Origin: Siphonodentalium dalli | Taxonomy: Eukaryota; Mollusca; Scaphopoda; Gadilida; Siphonodentaliidae | Direction: 5' to 3' | Assembly (NCBI GenBank): GCA_032622095.1 | Contig: CP136066.1 | Location: 229,840,961-229,904,960, forward strand | Length of the DNA: 64,000 bases | Shown: positions 1 to 11,393 of the stretch, piece after piece | How positions within the stretch are numbered: position 1 is the first letter of the stretch | How the letters are laid out: each line of letters begins with the position of its first letter | Position numbers and translations under genes: made by a program | The notes under the pieces: generated by a model | What the model was told of the DNA's origin: nothing | The model's input: the letters and a program-made list of their open reading frames with translations, nothing else | Database searches by the model: none

Positions 1-240
1 ATGTTTTATGACATGACGGTTTGTTGTAATAATAGTAACGAAAAATATGTCCCAATTGATAATCACATTGTATAAGAAATTGAATGTCATCATAGAGGTG
101 AACATCTACAGGTACATGTATACCAAATTTCATTGAGATCCAAGCAGTTCTTAGCACTACTGTTCAAATTATGCCCTGTACAGACATCGGACGGATGGAC
201 AGTCGGGTGCAAAACAGTATACCACCTTTTTTAAAGGGGG
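1..240. repeat. dispersed repeat fragment
   Basis: The segment contains wording typical of old interspersed repeats (ccaaatttcattgagatcc, then acatcggacggatggacag) and ends in a short poly-T/poly-G stretch. No open frame of note is seen. Assignment to a repeat is by general resemblance only, because no second copy occurs in the window. The following stretch 241-720 shows no gene or clear repeat. Confidence 0.3.
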
Positions 241-727
241 TATGAATATCGATAATTGATATAAGCATTTCCTGACATGTGCCTTCGACTCTATTTTATT
301 ATTTTATACGCTGGGAATTATAGAACACATATTCAGGAAGTTCTAGATATAAATCCATCGTCAAATGCTGATCACAAACTGATATTAAAATCACTGTTTG
401 TGATTCGGTATAAAACCTTTAGACTCTACTGTTCAGACTCTACTGTTTACAGCTACCGGTATAATTTTGTGTGCCAAATAGAACAGCAGGGTAGAATGTA
501 AGTGCAGGGTGTAAAATTCTGAAAAAAATAATAGTGCAGGGTTTAATAGAAGTGTGTTCACTGAGGAGATAGCTCAACAAAAGCACATATCTGCTTGCTG
601 CTAAATCCCCTTCCCCTTTTCTATTCTACTCGTGTTTCCATCATCTAAATGTTGTTCATCATAAATGTAATATTGGGGCTAATAAATATTGTTTAAATCA
701 AGTGTGTTCACGGTGGGAACATATCAA

Positions 728-822
728 TTCCCCTAGAACGCGTTCCATCCTTCATCCCGAATATTCCCAAGAACAACAACACCCATATTTGATAGCGCGT
801 TGCATCGTCACGCGGACCGCAT
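728..822 (+). repeat. 95-bp direct repeat, copy a
   Basis: This block recurs at 2805-2899 with three mismatches found by eye and no indels, at a constant offset of 2,077 bases. It begins ttcccctagaacgcgtt and ends cgtcacgcggaccgcat. The two copies bracket a region rich in degenerate tandem units. They could be termini of one larger insertion or the products of a local duplication. Confidence 0.75.
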
Positions 823-899
823 TTATTCACACCATCTACACATAATCATTCCAACACACATGCACAAAAACATTCCATCACAACCATATAAACAAACAA

Positions 900-1060
900 G
901 GACATTCCATCACAATTACATCGCCCATTTGCATCTGCGCAGATGGCCCAACACAACATCACTGAATGTTCTAAATCGGGCCCGATATAGGAAATTGCAT
1001 CGTTGTGCACACACCCATCTGCATCTGCGCAGATGAAAGAACATCACTGAGTGTTTTAAA
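900..1060. repeat. degenerate tandem units with gcatctgcgcagatg core
   Basis: The words catttgcatctgcgcagatg and gcatctgcgcagatgaaaga occur about 100 bases apart, each followed by acatcactga and a tgtt(c/t)taaa word. The core gcatctgcgca appears again in the larger units just downstream, so the whole 0.9-1.8 kb region is one decaying tandem family. Small open frames here are by-products of the repeat. Confidence 0.5.
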
Positions 1061-1159
1061 CCGCGCATTGTAATTTCCATCGGAAATATGTACGGAGATA
1101 TATTGCATAAATTCCACTTTACTGTAGTATTCCACAAACAGTCCACCAAACACCGCGTT

Positions 1160-1790
1160 TCATCGGTTCTGAACTTTTAATCATTCACAATTCTCTGTGC
1201 TCGAATATCCAAATATTCCACATGTCAGTCCACTAGAAATACATACAATAGAACAATTTGCCATATATTAAGCATTGAGAGATGACTGCATCAAATTATG
1301 GAACCAAGACACCCGGTTGCATCTGCGCAAACTCCAGAACATCTCGGAAAGCGGACACTGCATGAGCAGTATAACGTCGGTCTGCATTACCTATATTTCG
1401 AATTGAATTAATATGCATATAAATTCCCAAAATGGAAACAATTCAATATAGAGCATACATATACACACATATATCATCGGTTCTAATTTTTAATTATTCT
1501 CTATTCTCAAATATCAAAATATTCCATATTTCAATCCACTGGGAATACATACAATAGAATAAATAGCCACATATTACGCATTGATATATGACCATCTAAT
1601 TATGGAGCCAAAATATCCGTTTGCATCTGCGCAAACTCCAGAACACCACTGAACGCTCGGACAAGCGAACACTGCATGAGCAGTATCGTATCAGTCTGCA
1701 TTACTTATAATTATATTTGAATTGCAGGTAATATGCATATAAATTCGCCATTAAAACAAATATAATATATAGCCAATATATATATATCGC
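1160..1790. repeat. two ~316-bp tandem units
   Basis: Unit one starts catcggttctgaac near 1160 and unit two starts catcggttctaat near 1476. Both run through matching blocks: attcca(c/t)at, gtccact or atccact, acatacaatagaa, ttgcatctgcgcaaactcc, actgcatgagcagtat and aatatgcatataaattc. They are clearly diverged, so the duplication is old. The remainder up to 2.8 kb shows only AT-rich sequence with no gene. Confidence 0.65.
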
Positions 1791-2804
1791 CAATATGTAT
1801 CAATAAGCATCCATACAATCCTAGAATATACCAATAGCCAATCTGCCTGCAAACTGCGATTGTTCTAACACGACACTGTACTGGCAGTGAGCATAATAAG
1901 ATAGGCCCGTTTACACCATTGTGAAAACCACGTTTACTCGGTTTTCATCTGGAAAAATCACGAATCTCACATTTCCATACATCCACAATTCAATCCAATG
2001 GTAATTCGTATTTCAATTACACACCATGCAGATAACGAGATACACTGTAGATGCAGTTAATACTCTGCACTTCAACATACAACCGATGCTATATGATAAT
2101 ATATGTTGTATACGGTTAGTCGGATCTACATTGGAAAGACCATTCGAGTCTTAACACACTACAATATATTACTCTACATGTAATACTGATTTATGTAACA
2201 TAATATATCCAATATATATATATATATACAATCATATTATACAATCATCATGGAGTTCACCTTAAACGACAACATGAACCATAATGTTACTACGGTACGT
2301 GGCCGGCCAGGAAAAACCATAGATAAAAACCCGTAGGATAAAACACCTATGGAAACCTGTGACGCCGAACCAATGCCAAGTATCGACTTATACCGCCCGA
2401 TCTCTACCAGATCTGTCGATCGGTACCGTACCTCAGTGTCGGCTTATCACTGGCAACATTAGTTCATGCACACCAACCACTCCCTACATTTTCTCTAAAT
2501 CTGTTTCAGCAATTAAGCTAATACATGACATGTGTTTCAACATGTCCCTAACAAAGACATGTATCGATTTGATTCACGAAAGAACTATCAGATTCATTGC
2601 AATGCGGATATATACACGTGTATATATACGTATTAATGCCTCGTAGACCTTTAATTTAGGCGGTCCACACCTGAAGACGGAATCAACGCAGATGACCATA
2701 AACCCCTCGCCAACGAGAAGCGCCGCATTCGGCGATTCGTCTTTCACCGCTAGGGGAAAGTACTTGAACTCTAATTCCCTCCGGTCAAACGATGTAAAGA
2801 ATGT

Positions 2805-2899
2805 TTCCCCTAGAACGCGTTGCATCCTTCATCCCGAATATTCCCAAGAACAACAACACCCATATTGGATAGCGCGTTGCATCGTCACGCGGACCACAT
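2805..2899 (+). repeat. 95-bp direct repeat, copy b
   Basis: Second copy of the block at 728-822, in the same orientation and the same length. The flanks of the two copies differ, so the homology is sharply bounded. From 2900 to 3540 I see no gene, tandem array or paired repeat. Confidence 0.75.
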
Positions 2900-3546
2900 A
2901 TTGACAAAGAAAGAAATGATGAATAATTAGATATCCCCAATTTCTAATAAAACTAAAGCGGCACACTGAGTACCTCATCACATTCTGATCTTCGACAATG
3001 GTGCCATTGAATCTATTATCGAAAATTTCAAGATTAACACATCTTTCGAATATACTGTTCAGTCGGTTATTTACATATAATAAATATATCTATTGACCAT
3101 ATGCATGTCATAAATACATAATGCTATCTCATTGCAGTGAATCTTAAACAATTAGCCCACACCGAGGGGTTTGGGTGAGATAGGGCATGGACTATCACGC
3201 AGAATATACCAAAATTCCAATCCCCAAGTCGATTGCTCGAGCGGAAACGGCACTGTTAACCAATAACTTGCGGCCGGTTCCGTCAGGTACCCAAAATACA
3301 GGTCCATTCTGCACGATAGTGCATGCCACATCCCGCTCGGACCCATGTGGGAGGTGCGGTCGGGTGCGGTCGGCTTTTAGTAGGGCCACAGTGGGGTTAA
3401 CACATTTTATTACACATCAATGTATGCATAACTGACATCGGGGCAGAATTCATAACAAACTAGCGTGATGTGAAAGGAGGCCGCGATTTTTAAAACTGTC
3501 CAGTGTCGAGAAATAAGAAACCTGGCGTTTGCTTGAAATGGGAAGA

Positions 3547-4061
3547 AACGCAAGAACGATGTGTTACCCGGGGTCGTCTGCATGAAACGCTGTGTTAGCC
3601 GGAGTCGTCTGCATGAAACGCTGTGTTACCCAGAGTCGTCTGCGTGAAACGCTGTGTTATCCGGGGTCGTCCACAAGAAACGCTGTGTTAACCGGGGTCG
3701 TCTGCAAGAAACGATGTGTTACCCGGGGTCGTCTGTAAGAAACGCTGTGTTGTCCGGGTCGTCCACAAGAAACTCTGTGTTACCCGGGGTCGTATGGATG
3801 AAACGGTGTGTTATATATAGCCGGGATCGTCTGCATGAAACGCTGTGTTAACCGGGGTCGTCTGCGTGAAACGCTGTGTTACCCGGTTCGTCTGCATGAA
3901 TCGCTGTGTTACCCGGGGTCGTCTGCGTGAAACGCTGTGTTATCCGTGGTCGTCTGATTGAAACGCTGTGTTACCCGGGGTCGTCTGCGTGAAACGCTGT
4001 GTTATCCGGGGTCGTCTGCATGAAACGCTGTGTTACCCGGGGTCGTCTGCAAGAAAGGCTG
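3547..4061 (+). repeat. 31-bp minisatellite, ~16 units
   Basis: A 31-bp unit, gaaacgctgtgtta followed by (c/g)ccggggtcgtctgca(t/a), repeats about 16 times with scattered substitutions (for example accggggtcgtc, gcgtgaaac) and one expanded unit near 3805 that contains tatatagccg. The short frames seen across it are repeat artefacts. From 4062 to 4736 no gene is evident, and the last 130 bases are A/T-rich. Confidence 0.9.
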
Positions 4062-4736
4062 TTACTCCCCAAACAATTACAACAAAGTAACAAGAAAGAA
4101 GTGACAGCGTTTTAAGGGTTCCATTGCTCGTTCCAATCTCATGCACACGTATGAGGTATCGCAAAACACATTTACACTGAACCTACATGGAAGATTTCCA
4201 TACAAATTTGTCGATATGTAGACCAAGGGAAGAAACTCTAGAACTGCATTCGCTCTCAAACGCCGTTGGTATTGAATTCTGTTGATGAACACAACGAAGA
4301 GAAAGCAGAGCGTGGTGTGTTTTAATAGCTTCGTGTCAAGAAAACGTAATCGGGTAATATACCCTTTCCGGACATATTTTAGCATACACGTGTACCTACG
4401 ATATGTAATGGAGCTTTACACGGAGGTCACACATACAGCGAACCGCCCACAAAAAGGCTGTATCCATATAAATGTTGTCTGTTACCCGAGATTGACTTCC
4501 GAAGTGAACACATCAACACTTGCCCTTATGTTAACTAGCTGGAACAGACTCATGTATATGATTCGTGAAAATTGTGATCTTTCAAACAGTTTGATATAAA
4601 AACATTTTTTATTTAAATTAAATTTATTTTTTTTAGTTTGAATCCTGATTGTAGTTTAATGTTTTTTTTCTAAGTTTTTAATTTTCTTTTTAGATTTTTA
4701 GATTGAAAATTCTTACTCAAAAATGTTAAATAATAA

Positions 4737-5787
4737 TTAAAAAAAATAAGGCCTTATAACATCTGCCGAGGCACCACACCAAATTTGGTTGAAATTGGTC
4801 AAGGGCTCCGGGGAAAAAATCGTAATTAGACTAAACAGACAGTGATCCCTAAACTCTGTAATATGTCTAAACCAGAGAACACACATTCGTTTTGCCACTA
4901 AATGTGAAAATTATCACAAGTATCATGTTAAACGAAAAACATTGTTATAATCCCGGATAAATTTATAAAATCATGGCGCAAATATAAATCTCAGTATATT
5001 ATGATTAGACAACAAAAAAGTTGTTTGAATATAGTCAATTTAACACTGAATGTATGCATGGATATCAAAATTATGGTGACGAAAGATGGCAGCAGAATTT
5101 TCTATGCAGCCATTGGCCGGCTCAGTCGCTGATTTGTCGAAAATATCACCTAATAATTATTTGATTGACAGCTGGAAAGGTCAATTATGCAAAAACACAA
5201 TATACTGTTTTACTCAATTCAGGTGGGAAAAAGACAAATTACAACGTAGATAAATTCCTGAACACCGCAAGCAATGCAATGGGCAATCAGAAAACAAAAG
5301 CAATAATTTGGTACGTAATATGATGATGAGTGATTTTTGCAGGAAAAAAATTATGTAATTTAAATATAGATAGATACACCTTGTATTACTACATATTTTC
5401 TCATACTGTTACAATGGTCATGCTACTGGTTTAAATGGATCCTACACCTATAATTGAAGTGATGTGAAACACTCCGATGAGGTGACCAAATAGAAATAGA
5501 GAATAATCTTGCTCAAAGTAGTTAATGTTTTTAAATATTTTTTTAACATTTTTAATCCAAATTTACAACACACATAGTCATGTCTATATATTAATTAAAT
5601 GCAATAAGTCCCGATTGCCAACTCATTCGCGTTAGTTTATCGCAGATAGTTGCATCTCGAATCAAGATGTAAATGTTGACAATTCAGCGTAGTTCAGATA
5701 TGTTTTCTATGGAGTGGTACGGTCGATTTCTTTGAGAATTTCGGATATGCTAGTAGAATGCTAATAATATTTGCCCAGTTGGCATGG
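4737..5787. repeat. 1,051-bp direct repeat, left copy (putative target-site duplication)
   Basis: This segment is repeated at 8706-9756 at a constant offset of 3,969 bases with no indel. Four substitutions were found by eye (4880, 5281, 5456 and 5738 against 8849, 9250, 9425 and 9707). The two copies exactly bracket the minus-strand LINE at 5788-8705, which is the arrangement expected of a target-site duplication. The segment itself is part of an older dispersed family: diverged reverse-orientation relatives of its right half lie at about 23.5-23.9 kb and 58.4-58.8 kb. Confidence 0.85.
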
Positions 5788-8705
5788 GAGAGAGAGAGAT
5801 GTTTATTCCTCCAAACATGGAGACAATATGATACAATATATACATACACAAATAAACTGTTGACATATATACACAATATAATTTAACATGACTTAATTCC
5901 TCAAATACCAAATGAGACACCAGGAGGTCGGATGACTTTAGAGTCACCATATCAAAGACCGAATAGTTCACATAATAATAATTATAAATTTATTGCTGAA
6001 ATAATTACTGCAAGACAAGATGTTAAGACATCCATGTATTGCTCAGACCGCGCATAATTCGCAAATGAAGCGGACGCATTGTCCGAATAGCTGCTTCTCG
6101 TCGCAGATGAGGTGAATTTCTGCGCTGATGCATCCACCGAAGAAATAGGCTAAGAGGGTTTCCTCTGACATTGCTTCCAAGAAGTTGAACGCATGTATTC
6201 CAAATCGATCAATTATGGAGTACCAGAATGTGTTCCGCGTTATCAAAGCGAATTCAGACGAGCATTTACTATACATATGGAACAATTGATTCGAATAATT
6301 TAGTTTGCAATGATAACATACAGAAGCATTATCATATGTCGTTCTGTTCAGAGTGCGTGCCATGATAACACAGTTGGCGAAAAAGGCTGGTTCGTCTCGA
6401 CATGTAACCCAGAGTTTCCAAATGGAAATTGGATCAGGCTTGACCTTAAAGAAGAATAGCATATCCCCTTGTGCATAATAACTAGTTTCACGACAATAGT
6501 GAGCAGTGAGGCGTTCCTTTATAGTAATTTTCCACATTGATATAGTCGGAAAAGACGCTGTAGTTGCAAAGTGTAAGAGGTGATCATATAGGTCATATTT
6601 TTTAAGAACGTTTGTAATCTCCGCAAGAAAACCCGTGGGTGGACGGGCATATAACAACATCGCATGGAGATTGAACAAAAATATTTCTAAGGCTTGTCTA
6701 TGACCGTATGGCAAGTTGATGAGCGACCCCAGAAACAAGAGTTTTCTCCTCTCTAGTTCATACTGAATTGGCAAGACACCAAGCAAGGAGAGAGAAAGAA
6801 TTGTACTACTTCTCTGAGAGATAAGTTGCATGTTTTTAATGCACATGCGATATGCTCGTTCTAAGCTAAGGTAATTCGTAGATGAAAGGCTCCACCACAT
6901 CTCGCAACCATACATAGCTTTAGGAATGGCTACCTGACTAAACAGTTTAAGGTTTGTCAGAGGAGTGAAATCTTTCGAAACCGGGGCGCGACAAGCGGCA
7001 AAGAAGCATTTGCGTAGCATTTGAGAAGCGTGATCAATGTTCGGGATATGGGAACTTCTAGAATCCTGGAGTATGCCCAGATGCGTTACCTGATCGGATT
7101 CAGATATTGCACAGGGTCCCATTACAAATGATTTATCTGTTGTGAGCGCTGCTGGTTTGCGAGAGGTGTTGAAGATAACGTTCTTACTTTTTTCGTGAGA
7201 AAATTGGAACCTCCACTTTAAACTGTAGTTGTAGCATATGTCAATGAGTTTTCGCAGACCGTGCTCTGTCAGTGATGTTATCGTGATATCGTCTGCAGTG
7301 GTCGGACACGAGCATGTCAGCGTGCTTATATGCAAACCATGAGGTGAGTCAGACAATGACTTAACAAGGTCATCAATAAAAATAAGGTACAGGAAGGGAG
7401 ATAAAACGTCTCCTTGTCTGGTACCTTGCTCCATTTTGATTGAATGTGTTATAATTCCTTCGTACAATATATAGCTCTCCACATTTGAGTACATGTCAAT
7501 AAATAATTGGAACAAGTTACCATTTATTCCCATCTCATGCAATTTGTAAATTAGCCCCTCGTGCCATACACAGTCAAATGCTTTTTTCGAATCAAGAAAA
7601 GCTGTGAATAAGCGAGACCCATTCGATTTGGCATAGGCTATGCCTTCTTGAAGTTCGAAGGCAGTTACCGAGCAACCAACTCCTTTCTGGAATCCATTTT
7701 GTAGGCTACTCGGAAAATGTTTGAAATTATGGCTCTCCTTAAGTCTTTGAAGAATTATATTCTCATAAATCTTATATAATACAGGAAGGAGCGTGATTGC
7801 CCGGTAGCTGTCTGGGTTTTGAATAGGTTTCGGATCTCCTTTGTATATTGGCAAAACAAGACCTTTCTTCATATCAGATGGGATGTGAGCAAGCTTAAAC
7901 ATGGTTGAAAATAACAAACATAAAGCAGTGCGAACATTCAATGGTGCATTTATAATGTGTTCATTCGACAAGTTGTCAATTCCCCCTGCTTTGTTTAGTT
8001 TTAGATTTCCAATTGCTTTATTAATCTCGACCAGTGAGACAGACCCTGTGAGATCATTAGTTCCTTCATTTAATTGATCGGAATCGAGAAATTCTTCTAT
8101 TTTCGATTTGACAAATAACTCAAACTCCTTATCTTTATGGGTTGAACATTTATAAAGTTCTGCAAAATAGTTTTGCCATCCTAAAGCAATGTCCAGAGGA
8201 TCTCGATACATAATGCCATTAAATAGCATTTCCGTTCCTGGGCGCACACTGCTTCCAGTTTTAGGACGGACGGATTTCCAGAAGGCTTTGTGATCGGAAA
8301 CTGCTTGACGTTCTATTTTATAAATAGAGTCCTTGAAATATGATTTTACAGCTAAGCGATGGGCTCTTCGGAAGAAACGTTTTTGGTCTCTATAGGCCCG
8401 ATAAATTACGTTGTTAAAATCTGTGGGCCGCCCTGAAGTAATCCACATTTTCCTATGTGTTATCATAGCTTTATGTAAGTGTTGAATGTCACGGCCCCAA
8501 TATGGTTTGGAATTTTGTCGACTGTGAGGTGTGGGATTTGCCATTTGAGCAGCAGACAACATAGCGCTAACTAGGCTTGTGTAAGCTGCATCCACTTCAC
8601 TCTTGTTACTGAGTGCGCTTGGTATATTTGAGATACTATCTAATACATAGCTTTTATATAATTCAACATCAAGCTTTTGCCAATTTATTGTTTTTCGGTT
8701 GGCGC
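5788..8705 (-). mobile_element. 5'-truncated non-LTR retrotransposon (LINE)
   Basis: Read on the minus strand, the element starts abruptly inside the linker upstream of the reverse transcriptase domain, so ORF1 and the endonuclease are missing. It continues through an intact RT and C-terminal region and ends with a ~255-base 3' UTR. That UTR carries an AATAAA signal (TTTATT on the plus strand at 5802-5807) followed at once by a short (TC)n tail. Truncation at the 5' end and a simple-sequence 3' tail are classic results of target-primed reverse transcription. The uninterrupted ORF and the near-identical flanking repeats both indicate a recent insertion. Confidence 0.88.
5802..5807 (-). promoter_or_regulatory. 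AATAAA polyadenylation signal of the LINE
   Basis: On the minus strand the sequence reads gaggaataaacatctctctctc. The hexamer therefore sits a few bases before the simple (TC)n tail that ends the element. This position fits a functional 3' end signal of the LINE transcript. Confidence 0.6.
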
Positions 8706-8751
8706 TTAAAAAAAATAAGGCCTTATAACATCTGCCGAGGCACCACACCAA
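6043..8751 (-). CDS. LINE reverse transcriptase ORF (ORF2 C-terminal part), 902 codons
   Basis: The ORF encodes a non-LTR reverse transcriptase that would copy element RNA at the target site in the nucleus. Seen in the sequence: a linker with FWKSVRPKTG (residues 157-166); a fingers region with NKAGGIDNLSNEH (253-265) and PIYKGDPKPIQNPDSYRAIT (301-320); FLDSKKAFDCVWH (385-397), holding the first catalytic Asp; GTRQGDVLSP (443-452); and TTADD (484-488), the ADD box with Thr where Tyr or Phe is usual. A C-terminal Cys/His motif follows (C812, C815, H825, C830). No stop or frameshift interrupts it. The first ~15 residues (MVWCLGRCYK and on) are read from the flanking repeat, not the element, so the annotated start is fortuitous; genuine element codons start near SANRKTINW. 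The endonuclease is absent, so the copy is not autonomous. Confidence 0.9.
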   Translation of the reverse strand: MVWCLGRCYKALFFLSANRKTINWQKLDVELYKSYVLDSISNIPSALSNKSEVDAAYTSLVSAMLSAAQMANPTPHSRQNSKPYWGRDIQHLHKAMITHRKMWITSGRPTDFNNVIYRAYRDQKRFFRRAHRLAVKSYFKDSIYKIERQAVSDHKAFWKSVRPKTGSSVRPGTEMLFNGIMYRDPLDIALGWQNYFAELYKCSTHKDKEFELFVKSKIEEFLDSDQLNEGTNDLTGSVSLVEINKAIGNLKLNKAGGIDNLSNEHIINAPLNVRTALCLLFSTMFKLAHIPSDMKKGLVLPIYKGDPKPIQNPDSYRAITLLPVLYKIYENIILQRLKESHNFKHFPSSLQNGFQKGVGCSVTAFELQEGIAYAKSNGSRLFTAFLDSKKAFDCVWHEGLIYKLHEMGINGNLFQLFIDMYSNVESYILYEGIITHSIKMEQGTRQGDVLSPFLYLIFIDDLVKSLSDSPHGLHISTLTCSCPTTADDITITSLTEHGLRKLIDICYNYSLKWRFQFSHEKSKNVIFNTSRKPAALTTDKSFVMGPCAISESDQVTHLGILQDSRSSHIPNIDHASQMLRKCFFAACRAPVSKDFTPLTNLKLFSQVAIPKAMYGCEMWWSLSSTNYLSLERAYRMCIKNMQLISQRSSTILSLSLLGVLPIQYELERRKLLFLGSLINLPYGHRQALEIFLFNLHAMLLYARPPTGFLAEITNVLKKYDLYDHLLHFATTASFPTISMWKITIKERLTAHYCRETSYYAQGDMLFFFKVKPDPISIWKLWVTCRDEPAFFANCVIMARTLNRTTYDNASVCYHCKLNYSNQLFHMYSKCSSEFALITRNTFWYSIIDRFGIHAFNFLEAMSEETLLAYFFGGCISAEIHLICDEKQLFGQCVRFICELCAV

Positions 8752-9756
8752 ATTTGGTTGAAATTGGTCAAGGGCTCCGGGGAAAAAATCGTAATTAGAC
8801 TAAACAGACAGTGATCCCTAAACTCTGTAATATGTCTAAACCAGAGAATACACATTCGTTTTGCCACTAAATGTGAAAATTATCACAAGTATCATGTTAA
8901 ACGAAAAACATTGTTATAATCCCGGATAAATTTATAAAATCATGGCGCAAATATAAATCTCAGTATATTATGATTAGACAACAAAAAAGTTGTTTGAATA
9001 TAGTCAATTTAACACTGAATGTATGCATGGATATCAAAATTATGGTGACGAAAGATGGCAGCAGAATTTTCTATGCAGCCATTGGCCGGCTCAGTCGCTG
9101 ATTTGTCGAAAATATCACCTAATAATTATTTGATTGACAGCTGGAAAGGTCAATTATGCAAAAACACAATATACTGTTTTACTCAATTCAGGTGGGAAAA
9201 AGACAAATTACAACGTAGATAAATTCCTGAACACCGCAAGCAATGCAATCGGCAATCAGAAAACAAAAGCAATAATTTGGTACGTAATATGATGATGAGT
9301 GATTTTTGCAGGAAAAAAATTATGTAATTTAAATATAGATAGATACACCTTGTATTACTACATATTTTCTCATACTGTTACAATGGTCATGCTACTGGTT
9401 TAAATGGATCCTACACCTATAATTAAAGTGATGTGAAACACTCCGATGAGGTGACCAAATAGAAATAGAGAATAATCTTGCTCAAAGTAGTTAATGTTTT
9501 TAAATATTTTTTTAACATTTTTAATCCAAATTTACAACACACATAGTCATGTCTATATATTAATTAAATGCAATAAGTCCCGATTGCCAACTCATTCGCG
9601 TTAGTTTATCGCAGATAGTTGCATCTCGAATCAAGATGTAAATGTTGACAATTCAGCGTAGTTCAGATATGTTTTCTATGGAGTGGTACGGTCGATTTCT
9701 TTGAGATTTTCGGATATGCTAGTAGAATGCTAATAATATTTGCCCAGTTGGCATGG
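8706..9756. repeat. 1,051-bp direct repeat, right copy (putative target-site duplication)
   Basis: Near-identical partner of 4737-5787. At its right edge (9756) the older dispersed repeat seems to continue for several bases (agcatga; compare tcatgctctatg near 58461 in reverse orientation) before the second LINE begins. The duplication boundary is therefore inside that older repeat and does not coincide with the neighbouring LINE's 5' end. Confidence 0.85.
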
Positions 9757-9912
9757 AGCATGAGGACTTCCGGTTAAAATGGCGACGGTATAACAGCAGA
9801 TTTGTAAATACGGAAAGGTTTTTTTATATTTCTTGATATATCTGTGAAAAATACGCTATTGGGGATGCTTTTGTGTATACGCGAGACATAGTTATCTTTT
9901 CCGCACATATAC

Positions 9913-11259
9913 ATGATGGCAGATGAAAGAATGGAGCAAGGATTCAAACAGAAACTGACGGTTAGTTTTGACAAATCGAATATTGGATATTTGAAAATAG
10001 ACGATGTAGTTGGGGCCATTGAAAAGGTGATTGCAATTAAAGAGGTCCAGGCAATACAAATGAATGATAAAGTATGCCAAATAACTGTAAAGAACCTGGC
10101 AGAAAAGAATGAGTTGATAAATAATGGCCTACGTTTTTCAAAATTCTTTGTCAGACCTGTTGATGTTGTGACCAACGCATTGGCTGTTACGCTAAGGGGA
10201 GCTCCCCCCGAAATGGAAGATCACACCATCATTAATATGCTGAAATCCCACGGCAAGGTTGTAGAAGGAAGTTTCCGGAGAGGTTATTGGAGGGGACGGG
10301 ACATAGAAAATGGGAGTCGTTACGTTCAGCTCGCAGAATGTCAGGAGGTACCGAATTAGCTGACAGCGGGTGGATGTACCATACACGTGTTTTCGGACAA
10401 AACAAAACAAAAGTGTAAATTATGTAGTGACCTACATTTTCCAGGTGATATATGTCCACTATATAAGCCTTCATGCTCGAGGTGTTTCAGTGAACAACAT
10501 GACAGGCGTAATTGTCCAAATGACGTCATCTGTAGGGCGTGCATGAAACCAGGTCACGTGGCGAGTTTTTGTCTAGACAGAAGAGATTACCAGCGCGGAG
10601 ATAACAATGGACCAATCAACCAGAATGACGACAAAGCTGGTGACACTACAAAGGAAACGAGTAACGGTTATGAGCAGAGTGAGGCCAATAAAGTCGACAC
10701 CGTTATATTGGGCGCAAGCAACTGCGCGGGCATAAAGGTCGATAGGCCAAACATACAAAATGTGTCGATCTCGGGAGAAAATACACAAAAATCAAGGATC
10801 TACTTGCTGAAGTGGAGAAAGATGACGGCTTGAAATCGAATTTGAATGAAATCCAATATGTTATAGTGCATTTAGGAACCAACGACATTACTCACCATAA
10901 AGCAAATTGTGCGTCAGTGATACTCAACATAACAAGGGCACTTCCAGAAATCACTAAAGTGTTTCCCACCGAGAAAGGGAAAAAGTAATCGGGCATCCGA
11001 ATTCGACGACACAGTTGTATTGGCGAATGATTTTCGGGAACAGTATTGTGCCGAAGCTAAAAATAGCCAGTTCGTCGACAACACGGATACATTCAAGCAA
11101 GGAGATGATGTTGTTCGCGAATTATTCAGCGACACTGACAGAAACGGTATCCACCTAAGTCCTGATGGCAGAAAGAAGCTTGCCGAGTCTTTCGTCAAAG
11201 CATCAGCTGACACAGTGGTCAATAAGCGAAAGCTAGTAGTAACACCATCACCTGAGTAG
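9913..11259 (+). pseudogene. LINE ORF1 remnant: RRM-like, CCHC knuckles, SGNH esterase
   Basis: ORF1 proteins of this type bind element RNA and help transposition. The frame opens with MMADERMEQGFKQ and an RRM-like part (LTVSFDKSNIGYLKIDD, then YVQLAECQEV). An in-frame TAG interrupts it at 10357-10359. The same frame resumes with Cys-rich knuckles (CKLCSDLHFPGD, CSRCFSEQHDRRNC, CRACMKPGHVASFC). An SGNH esterase fold then follows across two frameshifts: VILGASNC (block I, Ser nucleophile) in frame 1, VIVHLGTND (block III) in frame 3 from about 10785, and NGIHLSPDGRKKLAE (block V, catalytic Asp/His) back in frame 1 from about 10960. One nonsense change and two frameshifts make it non-coding now. 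Confidence 0.82.
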
Positions 11260-11393
11260 AAAAAGAATGCTAAATACTATTCTTGATGTGAGGGTTAGAA
11301 TCCTCGGAAGTCCGAAATATTATCTCATATAAGTATTTCTAGCTCATGTCCTCATGTTGGTGAGACTCATCATACATTTGGGGAGGGCCGAAT

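Noticed and set aside
4737-9756. The 1,051-bp repeats as long terminal repeats of an LTR retrotransposon.
   Set aside because: The enclosed RT has non-LTR motifs, no gag/protease/integrase is present, the element has its own poly(A) signal and simple tail inside the repeats, and the repeats are part of an older dispersed family.
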